From Methylibium sp035476815 (GTDB lineage: Bacteria > Pseudomonadota > Gammaproteobacteria > Burkholderiales > Burkholderiaceae_C), in contig DATILD010000091.1 of the NCBI GenBank assembly GCA_035476815.1, forward strand, positions 39,292-103,291: 64,000 bases of DNA. Reading direction: 5' to 3'. The position numbers and the translations under genes were made by a program. Positions 9,229 to 19,310 of the stretch are shown here, in pieces; within the stretch, counting starts at the first letter, position 1; each line of letters opens with the position of its first letter. The notes beneath the pieces were generated by a model that was not told the origin of the DNA, searched no databases, and saw only the letters and a list, made by a program, of their open reading frames with translations.

Positions 9229-9400
9229 GCGCCGCCGCGCCGGGCCGCCCCAAGCAAGGCGCTCCCCTCACGGAGGGGGGCTCGCCGTACCCGGCGAGCG
9301 GGGTGTCGTCATGCCGCGCCGCCGCGCCGGGCCGCCCCAAGCAAGGCGCGCCCCTCGCGGAGGGGTGCTCGCCGTACCCGGCGAGCGGGGTGTCGTCATG
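9227..9400 (+). repeat. 87-base tandem duplication of palindromic repeat, type 2
   Basis: Two near-identical 87-base units (9227-9313 and 9314-9400) fill the gap between the acyltransferase and CdsA-like genes. Each contains CGGGCCGCCCCAAGCAAGG, an inverted pair around TACC (CTCGCCG and CGGCGAG), and ends GTGTCGTCATG. The ATG of the second unit is the start codon of the CdsA-like gene. A diverged single copy precedes hypD at 25318-25394. Confidence 0.85.
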
Positions 9401-10372
9401 AGCAGTCTGCGCGAGCTCGGCGTCGGCGACCAGATCGGGCTGCTGTTCCTGATCCTGTTCGGCGTGCTGCTGCTCGTCTCGGCGCTGTCCTTCGTGGCCT
9501 CGCTGCGCGAGCGCACGCCCGAGCAGCGCGAGGCCTTCGAGCGCTTCCTGCGCGACCTGCGTGCGGTGTGGGTGTTCGCCACGCTGTTCTGGCTGGCCTG
9601 GGTGTCGGGCCCGCTGGGCGCGACGCTGCTGTTCGGCGGCGTGGCCTTCCTGGCGCTGCGCGAGTACATCACGCTGATGCACACGCGCCGCAGCGACCAC
9701 CGCAGCCTGCTGCTGGCCTTCTTCGTGGTCCTGCCGCTGCAGTTCACGCTGGTCGGCACGCGCCACTTCGACCTGTTCAGCGTCTTCATCCCGGTCTACA
9801 TGTTCCTGGCGCTGCCGGTCGTCAGCGCGCTGGCCGGCGACCCCGAGCGCTTCCTCGAGCGCAACGCCAAGATCCAGTGGGGCGTGATGGTCTGCGTCTA
9901 CGGCCTGAGCCACACGCCGGCGCTGCTGCTGCTGCAGTTCCCGAAGTTCCAGGACCGCGGCGCCTTCCTGGTGTTCTTCCTGGTCGTCGTGGTGGCGGTC
10001 GCGCAGATCGTGCAGGAGCTCGCCAGCCGCCGGCTGCGGCGCCGGCCGGTGGCGCGGCAGATCAGCCGCAGCTTCTCCTACCGCGCCTGGGCGATCGGCG
10101 CCGTCACGGCCGCGCTGGTCGGCGGTCTGCTGTACTGGATCACGCCCTTCAAGGCGCCGCAGGCGGTGGCGATGGCGCTGCTGGCCAGCGCCTGCGGCAC
10201 GCTGGGCGAGTTCGTGATGAAGGCGCTCAAGCGCGACGCCGGCGTGCGCTGGTGGGGCAACCGCGCGTCGGTGACCGGCGCGGTGGGGCTGCTCGACCGC
10301 GTGGCGCCGCTGTGCTTCGCGGCGCCGGTGTTCTTCCACTCGGTGCGCTGGTACTTCGACCTGAGAATCTGA
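9398..10372 (+). CDS. CdsA-like phosphatidate cytidylyltransferase
   Basis: The 324-residue membrane protein has about eight hydrophobic spans. A late segment (ASACGTLGEFVMKALKRDAG, then GLLDRVAPLCFAAPVFF) matches the C-terminal CdsA signature, in which acidic residues bind the metal ions. It would make CDP-diacylglycerol from phosphatidate and CTP. The start is the ATG at the end of the second 87-base repeat. An in-frame upstream start would translate the repeat and is less likely. Confidence 0.8.
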   Translation: MSSLRELGVGDQIGLLFLILFGVLLLVSALSFVASLRERTPEQREAFERFLRDLRAVWVFATLFWLAWVSGPLGATLLFGGVAFLALREYITLMHTRRSDHRSLLLAFFVVLPLQFTLVGTRHFDLFSVFIPVYMFLALPVVSALAGDPERFLERNAKIQWGVMVCVYGLSHTPALLLLQFPKFQDRGAFLVFFLVVVVAVAQIVQELASRRLRRRPVARQISRSFSYRAWAIGAVTAALVGGLLYWITPFKAPQAVAMALLASACGTLGEFVMKALKRDAGVRWWGNRASVTGAVGLLDRVAPLCFAAPVFFHSVRWYFDLRI

Positions 10373-10376
10373 GCCG

Positions 10377-10925
10377 ATGAGAATCCTCGGCATCGACCCT
10401 GGCCTGCGCACCACCGGGTTCGGCGTCATTGACGTCGCAGGCCCGCGACTGCACTACGTCGCCAGCGGCACCATCTCCACCGGCGCGCTGCCCAATGGCG
10501 ACCTGCCGGGCCGGTTGAAGCTGATCTTCGAGGGCGTGCGCGAGGTGATGGCGCGCTACGCGCCCGACTGCGCGGCGGTCGAGATCGTGTTCGTCAACGT
10601 CAACCCGCAGTCGACGCTGCTGCTCGGCCAGGCGCGCGGTGCGGCTCTGGCGGCGCTGGTCTCGGGCGGACTGGCGGTGTCGGAGTACACCGCGCTGCAG
10701 ATGAAGAAGGCCGTGGTCGGCCACGGCCAGGCGAAGAAGGAACAGGTGCAGGCGATGGTCGCGCGGCTGCTCGCGCTGCCCGGCGAGCCCGGCAGGGACG
10801 CCGCCGACGCGCTGGGCCTGGCGATCAGCCACGCCCATGCGGGCCGCTCGCTGGCGGCGCTGGAGGCGGCCGCGCCGCTCGCGCGCCGCGCCCACGCCCA
10901 GTACCGCAAGGGCCGCGCGTACTGA
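10377..10925 (+). CDS. ruvC: Holliday junction endonuclease RuvC
   Basis: This Mg-dependent resolvase cuts Holliday junctions with RuvAB. The 182 residues have the usual layout: catalytic Asp in ILGIDPGLRTTGFGV, the NVNPQSTLLLGQARG helix with an upstream Glu, and the C-terminal acidic pair in AADALGLAISHAH. The usual EQVF is EIVF here. The start follows the CdsA-like stop by four bases. Confidence 0.95.
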   Translation: MRILGIDPGLRTTGFGVIDVAGPRLHYVASGTISTGALPNGDLPGRLKLIFEGVREVMARYAPDCAAVEIVFVNVNPQSTLLLGQARGAALAALVSGGLAVSEYTALQMKKAVVGHGQAKKEQVQAMVARLLALPGEPGRDAADALGLAISHAHAGRSLAALEAAAPLARRAHAQYRKGRAY

Positions 10926-10926
10926 T

Positions 10927-10941
10927 GGCGCGCGGCGCGCC
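10927..10941. terminator. 15-base perfect palindrome between convergent genes
   Basis: GGCGCGC and GCGCGCC flank a single G immediately after the ruvC stop and before the stop of the convergent gene. It could act as a bidirectional terminator, but there is no T-run. Confidence 0.4.
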
Positions 10942-10944
10942 GGT

Positions 10945-11784
10945 TCAGCCCTGCAGCGGCCGCCAGTTGACGCCGCGCTTCTCGAACATCGCGCGCAGCT
11001 GGCCGCCGGTGGCGAGTTCGTTCAGGCGCTTCTGCAGCGCCTCGGCCAGGTCGGAATGGCCCTTCTTCACCGCCATGCCGACCGCCCAGCCGTCGCGCGG
11101 CACGCGCGGCGTAGGGATCGGGAAGACGGCGTAGCGCGGTTTGCCCGCGAGCGTCGATTCGAGCTCCGAGGCCAGCCCGGCCGCCGCGATCGCGTCGCCG
11201 GCCAGCAGGGCCTGCGCGGCCGACACGCCGTCGGGGTGCTTCGAGGTGATGGTGTCGCGCAGCGCGCCCCCCTCGGCGCCGAGCATCAGCCAGCCGGCCA
11301 GCGACAGGCCCGACACCGCGATCGGCTGGCCCTTCAGCGCCGCCAGCGACTCGGGCACCGGGCCGCGCTCGCGGTCCCAGGCCAGCAGCACGCGCTCCTG
11401 GTAGTAGGGGCCGAAGATCGAGACCTGGGGCACCTTGTCGATCAGCGGCCGGTCGACCGGCACGTGCAGCATCACGTCGGCCGGCCCCCAGCCGAGGTAG
11501 TGGCCGCGCCAGACGGCGTGGCGCAGGTCGTCCTCGAGCGCGTCGTCGGCGCGCATCGCCAGCAGGTTGGGCTTGACGCCCAGGCCCTCGGCCAGCGCCG
11601 CGGCGAGGTCGACGTCGATGCCCTGACCGGCCACGTGAAAGGGCGGCATGTCCTGGTAGACGGCGACGATCAGGCTGCCGCGCTGCCTGACCTTCTGCAG
11701 CGCCGACGGCGCGTCCTGCGCCCAGGCGCCGCCGGCCAGCGGCGCGAACGCCGCCGCGGCCAGCAGCCGGCGACGGTCGATCAC
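10945..11784 (-). CDS. quinoprotein dehydrogenase-associated periplasmic binding protein
   Basis: The GTG start overlaps the stop of pedF. The 279-residue protein starts with a signal peptide (RRRLLAAAAFAPLAGGAWA). It then has a family-3 solute-binding fold opening LQKVRQRGSLIVAVYQDMPP and a later DVMLHVPVDRPLIDKV segment. Such proteins accompany PQQ dehydrogenases and their cytochromes. They probably deliver or hold something needed for quinoprotein activity rather than serve an ABC importer; no transporter genes are nearby. Confidence 0.8.
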   Translation of the reverse strand: MIDRRRLLAAAAFAPLAGGAWAQDAPSALQKVRQRGSLIVAVYQDMPPFHVAGQGIDVDLAAALAEGLGVKPNLLAMRADDALEDDLRHAVWRGHYLGWGPADVMLHVPVDRPLIDKVPQVSIFGPYYQERVLLAWDRERGPVPESLAALKGQPIAVSGLSLAGWLMLGAEGGALRDTITSKHPDGVSAAQALLAGDAIAAAGLASELESTLAGKPRYAVFPIPTPRVPRDGWAVGMAVKKGHSDLAEALQKRLNELATGGQLRAMFEKRGVNWRPLQG

Positions 11785-12254
11785 AGCGGCTTCTCGCGAC
11801 GGACCTCGAGGTAGGACTTGATCGCCCACACCGCTTCCTGCTGCAGGATGCCCTCGAAGGGCGGCATGTAGACCGCGCCGTTGCGCACCTTGCCGTTGCG
11901 CACCGACGTCACGAAGTACTGGTCCATCTCGGCCACGCAGCTCGCCTTCTTGCCGGCGTCGGCGATGTTGACGCAGTCGTTGTCGAGCTTGCGCAGATCG
12001 GGGGCGATGCCGCCCGAGATCGCCTCGAGGCCGTGGCAGCGCGCGCAGTTCTGGTTGTAGGCCGAGGTGCCGACCTTGATGGCTGCGTCGTTCTTGCGGT
12101 AGGGGTTCTCGGTCTTCCAGGCCTCGCCGAGCGGGGGCAGGGCCTTGGTGTCGACCGGCTGCGGCGTCACGTCGCCATGGGCGAAGGCACCGGTGGCGGC
12201 GCCGAGAAGGGCAGCGGCAATCGCGCTGCGGATCCAAGTCTTGCGGGAACTCAT
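11781..12254 (-). CDS. pedF: cytochrome c-550 PedF-like
   Basis: The 157-residue periplasmic cytochrome has a signal peptide ending near GAATGAFAHG and one haem-c motif, CARCH, with an axial Met probably in VYMPPFEGI. PedF-type cytochromes take electrons from PQQ alcohol dehydrogenases. The gene has its own near-consensus sigma-54 promoter and forms an operon with the binding protein. The dehydrogenase it serves lies 5 kb away in the same orientation under a matching promoter. Confidence 0.85.
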   Translation of the reverse strand: MSSRKTWIRSAIAAALLGAATGAFAHGDVTPQPVDTKALPPLGEAWKTENPYRKNDAAIKVGTSAYNQNCARCHGLEAISGGIAPDLRKLDNDCVNIADAGKKASCVAEMDQYFVTSVRNGKVRNGAVYMPPFEGILQQEAVWAIKSYLEVRREKPL

Positions 12255-12299
12255 TCCGGGTTGCTCCAGGTCAGGTCGAGGGTGTGAAAGGCATGGGTG

Positions 12300-12315
12300 T
12301 GCAATCGATGTGCCA
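12300..12315 (-). promoter_or_regulatory. sigma-54 promoter of pedF
   Basis: On the minus strand the sequence reads TGGCACATCGATTGCA, matching the -24/-12 consensus TGGCAC-N5-TTGCA with the invariant GG and GC ten bases apart. It lies 46 bases before the pedF ATG. Confidence 0.85.
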
Positions 12316-12368
12316 CGGCCGCACGGAACCGCGCAGGGCTCGGCTGACGGGGGTTCCTCCCGGCAGTG

Positions 12369-12385
12369 TGCTCCCATCTGGAGCG
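12369..12385. promoter_or_regulatory. candidate activator site (UAS) upstream of pedF
   Basis: TGCTCCCATCTGGAGCG is an imperfect 17-base dyad about 54 bases upstream of the -24 element. The same pattern, TGCTYCC-N4-GGAGC, occurs upstream of the dehydrogenase promoter at 19286. It is the probable binding site of the adjacent sigma-54 activator (inference). Confidence 0.55.
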
Positions 12386-12547
12386 GCCGGGAGCAAAATG
12401 CCGCTGCAGCGCCCCGGACAAGCGAGGCATGTCCAGTCGCGCCCCGCCGGCCTAACATCCCCTCCCGAAGCGCCGATGAAACGTTCGGCACCCCCCAGTC
12501 AGCCGCCCGCACCGGGCCGCCGCCGCAATGGCGCCGCAGGAGACTCC

Positions 12548-14643
<2,096 letters not shown>

Positions 14644-14644
<1 letters not shown>

Positions 14645-15252
14645 TGGCCGCGCCGGCGGAGGCGGCGGCCGGCGCGGCCGGGCGGGCCTTCTACGCCTGG
14701 GCGGTCGCCTTCGGCGTGCTGGCGTTCGGCAGCGCCTGGGCCTGGCAGGGCGGCTGGTGGGGCCGGATGATGGACAGCGACCCGAGCGGCATCAGCGCCG
14801 GCATCGTCGCGCTGACCGGCGCGGTGACGCTGTGGTGCGGCCTGCGCACGCGCCGGCTCGGCCGCGAATGCGGCCCGGGCAGCCCCTGGCGCAACGCCTA
14901 CCGCGACACCCATGCGCGCGGCGCCGAGCAGGCCGCACAGCGCCTCGGCGATCTGACCCACGGTCCGCACGAGACCGCTTGGTGGTTCGCCGGCACGACC
15001 ATCAAGCTCGGCCTGCTCGGCACGGTGGTCGGCTTCATCGTGATGATCGGCCAGATCGACCTGCAGGGCACCGACACCGCGCAGATCCAGGCGCTGCTGG
15101 CGCAGATGACCAAGGGCATGGGCATCGCGCTGGTGACCACGCTCGTCGGCCTGGTCGCGAACCTGCTGCTGGGCATCCAGCTGCTGCTGCTGGACCGGCT
15201 GGCCGACCGGGTGGCCGGCGCGATCCTCGACGCCGAAGCGATCCACCCCTGA
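14644..15252 (+). CDS. MotA/TolQ/ExbB-like proton-channel protein
   Basis: The 202-residue membrane protein has N-terminal spans at about 13-33 and 47-65. A C-terminal pair of long helices carries the family pattern TTIKLGLLGTVVGFIVMIGQ and GMGIALVTTLVGLVANLLLG. Its ATG overlaps the stop of the sigma-54 regulator. The following gene is TolR/ExbD-like, the usual partner. The driven load is unknown; no tonB, tolA or flagellar genes are near. Confidence 0.75.
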
Positions 15253-15270
15253 GCCGGGCATCGACCGCCC

Positions 15271-15876
15271 ATGGCCCTGCTGCGCAAGCGTCGCCACGAC
15301 GACATCGATCCGTTCTCGGACCTGCTGTTCAACACGCTGCTCGGCGTGGTGCTGATGTTCGTGCTCGCCTATGTCTCGATCAACCCGAAGGCCAAGACCG
15401 GGGTCATCGATGCCAAGGCCGAGTTCATGATCACCACGACCTGGCCCGACAACAACCCCAACGACGTCGACACCTGGGTCGAGGACCCGCGCGGCGAGCG
15501 GGTGTGGTTTCGCGCGCGCGAGGTCGGCATGATGCACCTCGACCGCGACGATCGCGGGCTGGCCAACGACGTCATCGTCGTCAACGGCCAGCAGATCGTG
15601 AACCCGCTGAACCAGGAGGTGGTCACGATCCGCGGCTACATGCCCGGCGAGTACACGGTCAACGTGCACTACTACGAGTCGAAGGACAAGGAAGCGGTGC
15701 CGGTCACGGTCGCCGTGGTCAAGGTCAATCCGCGCGCCGAGATCGTGTTCAACGGCAGCAGCACCCTGCAGCGCCCCGGCGACGAGGCGACGATGCTGCG
15801 CTTCACCGTCGACGCCGAAGGTCGGGTGCGCGACATCAACACCCTCCCGAAGAAACTGGTGGACGAAGCGAAATGA
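15271..15876 (+). CDS. ExbD/TolR-like protein with YfaP-like periplasmic domain
   Basis: The 201-residue protein begins with the ExbD/TolR pattern DIDPFSDLLFNTLLGVVLMF, in which Asp17 corresponds to the proton-carrying Asp of the single transmembrane helix. Instead of the usual small ExbD domain, residues 55-140 resemble a DUF2135/YfaP domain: NDVDTWVEDPRGERVWF, LDRDDRG, GYMPGEYTVNVHYYE. The assignment of that domain is from pattern alone. It probably forms a stator-like complex with the preceding TolQ-like protein. Confidence 0.65.
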   Translation: MALLRKRRHDDIDPFSDLLFNTLLGVVLMFVLAYVSINPKAKTGVIDAKAEFMITTTWPDNNPNDVDTWVEDPRGERVWFRAREVGMMHLDRDDRGLANDVIVVNGQQIVNPLNQEVVTIRGYMPGEYTVNVHYYESKDKEAVPVTVAVVKVNPRAEIVFNGSSTLQRPGDEATMLRFTVDAEGRVRDINTLPKKLVDEAK

Positions 15877-16367
15877 GCCCCTTGCCGGTCTGGCTGATCG
15901 TCGTCGCGCTCGCGCTGACCGCGCTGGCGCTGGTGTGGTCGCGCTGGCCGGGCTGGGCCAAGGCGCTGCTGGTGCTCGCCACGACCGCGCTGTACTTCGC
16001 CGCCGACCGCGCGCTCGACGCGCGCAGCGGCTGGCCCAGCGTCGGCACGCTGCCGCCGCGCTTCGCGCTGCTGGCGGTGGTGACCGAGGAGCCGACGCCC
16101 AAGCAGGCCGGCGCGCTGTACGTCTGGATCCAGCCGATCGAGAACGGCAAGACCGGCAGCGCGCCGCGCGCCTACAGGCTGCCCTACTCGCGCGAGCTGC
16201 ACAGCCTGTTCGGCGAGGCGACCAAGAAGAACCGCCAGGGCATCGCGCAGATCGGCACCGCCGAGCCCAAGGCCGGTCCGAAGGGCTATTCGTGGCTGCG
16301 GCCCGGCAACGACGAGCAGGCGATCAAGGTGCGCGACCTGCCCTCGCCGCAACTGCCCGAGAAATGA
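15873..16367 (+). CDS. unrecognised membrane protein of the TolQ/TolR-like module
   Basis: The ATG overlaps the previous stop. The 164-residue product has two adjacent hydrophobic spans (about 5-22 and 28-46), then a soluble domain of about 110 residues that includes GALYVWIQPIENGKT and ends in charged, Pro-rich residues. No family is recognised. The tight coupling suggests it is a third component of the membrane module. Confidence 0.6.
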   Translation: MSPLPVWLIVVALALTALALVWSRWPGWAKALLVLATTALYFAADRALDARSGWPSVGTLPPRFALLAVVTEEPTPKQAGALYVWIQPIENGKTGSAPRAYRLPYSRELHSLFGEATKKNRQGIAQIGTAEPKAGPKGYSWLRPGNDEQAIKVRDLPSPQLPEK

Positions 16368-16375
16368 CGTCCCCC

Positions 16376-16526
16376 CCCGTTGCGGCTGCGCCGAGGCCAC
16401 GCCCTCGCAGAGCTCGGGCGGTTCGCGAGGCGCTCGGGTCTGCGCAGGCAGACCCTCGCGTCCACGCTCACCCCCCCGCGGGGGGCGCCGCTGGCGGACC
16501 GGCGAAGCCGGATCCGCGGCGGCTGC
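16376..16526 (+). repeat. dispersed palindromic repeat, type 1, copy B with internal insertion
   Basis: The ends match copy A at 6846 (GTTGCGGCTGCGCCG at the left; GGACCGGCGAAGCCGGATCC at the right) but are separated by about 75 extra bases. The insert carries a perfect hairpin at 16436-16455 (GGGTCTGC, loop GCAG, GCAGACCC), enclosed by CGCGAGG and CCCTCGCG. Confidence 0.75.
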
Positions 16527-16537
16527 TGGGCTGGCCG

Positions 16538-17245
16538 GTGCGTGCTCCGTCGGCGGTGCTGGCCTCGCTGCTGGCCGCCGGCTGCACGCCCGAGCCGCCG
16601 CCATCGGCGGCGCTGTTCCCGCTGGAGCCCGGCCATCGCTGGACCTACCACCAGCAGACCGAGACCGCGGCCGGCAAGAGCGACAGCGCCTGGGTGGTGC
16701 TGCGCACCCTGCCCGACGAGGACTACGCCGGCGTCCTCACCCACCGCCGCCGCAGCGACGACGGCGTCGACTACTGGCTGCGCCGCGACGCGACCGGCAT
16801 CTACCGCGTTGCCGCCAAGCACGAGCTGCAGGAAGAACCCGAGAAGGACCCGGCGCCGCGCTACGTGCTGAAGGAGCCGCTCGCGGTCGGCACCGAATGG
16901 CAGGCCACGACCGTGCCCTACCTGCTGGAGCGCCGCCAGGGCTTTCCGCTCGAGGTGCGCCACGAGGGCAAGGCGGTGCCGATGCGCTACGCGATCGAGG
17001 CGACCGACGAGGCCGTCAGCGTGCCGGCCGGCCGCTTCGAGCGCTGCCTGCGTGTGCGCGGCCAGGCGGTGGTGCGGCTCTACGCCGACGGCGTGGCCGG
17101 CTGGAAGGACATGCCGCTCACCACGACCGAGTGGTACTGCCCGGGACCGGGGCTGGTGAAGCTGGAGCGCGACGAGCCGGCCAACTCGGTCTTCCTGACC
17201 GGCGGCAGGCTGGCGCTCGAACTGCACGAATGGGAACGCCCCTGA
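16538..17245 (+). CDS. lipoprotein of unknown function
   Basis: The GTG start was chosen because it directly precedes a lipoprotein signal (VLASLLAAGC, lipobox Cys at residue 17), giving 235 residues. The mature part begins with Pro-rich linker and then LFPLEPGHRWTYHQQTE, a beta-rich domain also seen in uncharacterised lipoproteins. The frame is open further upstream through the repeat but that part is not protein-like. It probably shares a transcript with the TolQ/TolR-like module. Confidence 0.6.
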   Translation: MRAPSAVLASLLAAGCTPEPPPSAALFPLEPGHRWTYHQQTETAAGKSDSAWVVLRTLPDEDYAGVLTHRRRSDDGVDYWLRRDATGIYRVAAKHELQEEPEKDPAPRYVLKEPLAVGTEWQATTVPYLLERRQGFPLEVRHEGKAVPMRYAIEATDEAVSVPAGRFERCLRVRGQAVVRLYADGVAGWKDMPLTTTEWYCPGPGLVKLERDEPANSVFLTGGRLALELHEWERP

Positions 17246-17249
17246 GGGT

Positions 17250-17327
17250 GGCGGCCCGTGATGCCGGGCCGCCCCGCCAGGGGCGTTGAGGGAGCCCGGG
17301 GACGGCGCTCGCGCGCCGCCACCGGGC
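17250..17327. terminator. two strong hairpins between convergent genes
   Basis: A nine-base-pair stem (GGCGGCCCG / CGGGCCGCC, 17250-17273) is followed by a compound hairpin (GCCCGG / CCGGGC outer stem, 17294-17327) ending in TTCTGCTT. Placed between the lipoprotein and dehydrogenase stops, they probably end both transcripts. Confidence 0.6.
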
Positions 17328-17340
17328 CTTCTGCTTCGAC

Positions 17341-19137
17341 TTACTTGGCCGCAGCGACCTTGGCACCCGCCGAGGCCCCGCCCGCCGACGCGGCCGCACC
17401 CATCAGCTTGAACACCCAGATGCTGCCGCCCTGCTCGAGGTAGTTGACCTTCTTGGCCACGTCGCCACCCCACAGCGGCACCGCACCGCCCCAGCCCGAA
17501 ACCACGGCGACGTACTGCTCGCCGTCCATGTCCCAGGTCACCGGGGGCGCCACGATGCCCGAGCCGGTCTGGAACTGCCACACGACCTTGCCGGTCTTGG
17601 CGTCGGCCGCCTTCAGGTAGCCCTCGGGCGTGCCCCAGAACACCAGGTTGCCGCCGGTCGTCAGCACGCCACCCCACAGCGGCGCGTTGTTCTTCTGCTC
17701 CCAGACGATCTTGCCGGTCTTCGGGTCGATCGCGCGCAGCGCGCCGATGTAGCCGTCGTCCACCGTCTTGATCGTGAAGCCGGCACCCAGGTAGGCCGCG
17801 CCCTTCTTGTAGGTGATCGGCTCGTTCCAGATCTCCATGCCCCATTCGTTGGCCGGCACGTAGAACAGCTTCGTGTCGGGCGAGTAGGCCATCGGCATCT
17901 GGTTCTTGCCGCCCAGGAAGCTCGGCGCGGAGAAGACCACGGCGCCCTTCTTGCCGTCGGCGCCGGCGGTCGGGTCACCGGGGCGGTTCTCGGGCACGAA
18001 GTTCGGCTTGCCGGTCTTCAGGTCGATGCCGGTGGCCCAGGTCACCTTCTTGACGAAGGGGAAGGCGTTGACCAGCTTGCCGGTCTTGGCGTCGTTGACG
18101 TAGAAGAAGCCGTTGCGGTCGGCCTTGCCGCCCAGACGCTGGCCGTCCTGGTCGAAGGTCACGAACTCGTTGACGCCGTCGAAGTCCCAGCCGTCGTTCG
18201 GGGTGTTCTGGTAGTGCCAGACGATCTGGCCGGTCTTGATGTCCAGCGCGACGGTCGAGCACGAGTAGAGGTTGTCACCCTTGCGGATGTGGCTGTTCCA
18301 CGGCGCCGGGTTGCCGGTGCCGAAGTAGGCCAGGCCGGTCTTGTTGTCGTAGGTGCCGCCCAGCCAGGTGGCCGCGCCGCCGGTCTTCCACAGGTCACCC
18401 GGCCACGAGGCGCCGGTCTTGCCCGAGACGCCGTTCTCGGTCTTGTTGCCCGCGGCATCCCACTTGTAGCCCATGTGGCCTTCGACGGTCGGACGGATCC
18501 AGACCATCTTGCCGGTCTTGGGGTCGCGCGCCTCGACGCGGCCGACGATGCCGAACTCGCCACCGGACACGCCGGTCAGCAGCAGGCCACCGGCGATCAG
18601 CGGGGCGGCCGAGTAGCTGTAGCCGGCGCCGATCTCGTCGATCCTCTCCTTCCAGACCACCTCGCCGGTGTTCTGGTTCAGCGCGACGAGCTGGGCGTCC
18701 AGCGTGCCGAAGATCACCAGGTCGCCGTAGAGCGCGGCGCCGCGGTTGATCACGTCGCAGCAGGGCACGATGCCGTCAGGCAGGCGGTGCTCGTACTTCC
18801 ACAGCTTGGCGCCGGTCTTGGCATCGACCGCGAAGATGCGCGAGTACGAGGCCGTGACGAACATCTTGCCGTTGTGGATCAGCGGCTGCGACTCCTGGCC
18901 GCGCTGCTTCTCGCCGCCGAAGGACAGCGACCACACCGGCACCAGGCGCGCGGCGTTCGAGGTGTTGACCTTCTTCAGCGGGGAGTAGCGCTGGCCCTCG
19001 GAGCCGATGCCCCAGGACAGCACGTCGTTGGTGGTGGCCGCGTCGTTCGCGATCATCGCGTCGGTGACGCCCTGGGCCTGGGCGCCGAAGCTGGCGCAGG
19101 CGGCCGTGATCAGCAGGGATAGAAGCCGGGTACGCAT
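17341..19137 (-). CDS. PQQ-dependent alcohol dehydrogenase, lanthanide-type active site
   Basis: The 598-residue periplasmic quinoprotein has a signal peptide ending about residue 21 and eight tryptophan-docking repeats (DAKTGAKLWKYE type). The vicinal disulfide Cys126-Cys127 (VPCCDVINRG) and the catalytic Asp318 (NDGWDFDGVNEF) are present. Residue 320, two beyond the catalytic Asp, is Asp; in XoxF, ExaF and PedH this Asp binds a lanthanide, whereas calcium enzymes have a smaller residue. It should oxidise alcohols and pass electrons to the PedF-like cytochrome. A sigma-54 promoter lies upstream. The Ala-rich tail is an extension. Confidence 0.9.
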   Translation of the reverse strand: MRTRLLSLLITAACASFGAQAQGVTDAMIANDAATTNDVLSWGIGSEGQRYSPLKKVNTSNAARLVPVWSLSFGGEKQRGQESQPLIHNGKMFVTASYSRIFAVDAKTGAKLWKYEHRLPDGIVPCCDVINRGAALYGDLVIFGTLDAQLVALNQNTGEVVWKERIDEIGAGYSYSAAPLIAGGLLLTGVSGGEFGIVGRVEARDPKTGKMVWIRPTVEGHMGYKWDAAGNKTENGVSGKTGASWPGDLWKTGGAATWLGGTYDNKTGLAYFGTGNPAPWNSHIRKGDNLYSCSTVALDIKTGQIVWHYQNTPNDGWDFDGVNEFVTFDQDGQRLGGKADRNGFFYVNDAKTGKLVNAFPFVKKVTWATGIDLKTGKPNFVPENRPGDPTAGADGKKGAVVFSAPSFLGGKNQMPMAYSPDTKLFYVPANEWGMEIWNEPITYKKGAAYLGAGFTIKTVDDGYIGALRAIDPKTGKIVWEQKNNAPLWGGVLTTGGNLVFWGTPEGYLKAADAKTGKVVWQFQTGSGIVAPPVTWDMDGEQYVAVVSGWGGAVPLWGGDVAKKVNYLEQGGSIWVFKLMGAAASAGGASAGAKVAAAK

Positions 19138-19205
19138 GGGGGAGGTCTCCTCGAGTTCGACGCGAGCCGCACGATATGGCCGCTAACCGCGTTCGGTACT
19201 CAGAG

Positions 19206-19221
19206 GGCAATCCGCGTGCCA
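19206..19221 (-). promoter_or_regulatory. sigma-54 promoter of the PQQ dehydrogenase
   Basis: The minus strand reads TGGCACGCGGATTGCC, a match to TGGCACG-N4-TTGC including both invariant dinucleotides. It is 69 bases before the dehydrogenase ATG. Confidence 0.85.
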
Positions 19222-19285
19222 CCGGCCCGGCGTTCCCCCAGGGCCGTCCGGGCGCGGGTTTCACCGCAACGCCGTCCCTTGCCGC

Positions 19286-19302
19286 TGCTTCCGGGTGGAG
19301 CA
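19286..19302. promoter_or_regulatory. candidate activator site (UAS) upstream of the PQQ dehydrogenase
   Basis: TGCTTCCGGGTGGAGCA is a 17-base dyad matching the one upstream of pedF (TGCTYCC-N4-GGAGC), about 65 bases upstream of the -24 element. It lies just beyond the stop of the metallohydrolase-like gene. Confidence 0.5.
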
Positions 19303-19310
19303 GCGCTGCT

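Noticed and set aside
9191..9397. Upstream starts for the CdsA-like protein
   Set aside because: They would translate both 87-base repeat units; the conserved protein begins after the repeats.
12284..12547. An 88-residue extension of the sigma-54 activator
   Set aside because: It overlaps the pedF promoter and dyad, has no ribosome site and is not protein-like; the ATG at 12548 follows AGGAGA.
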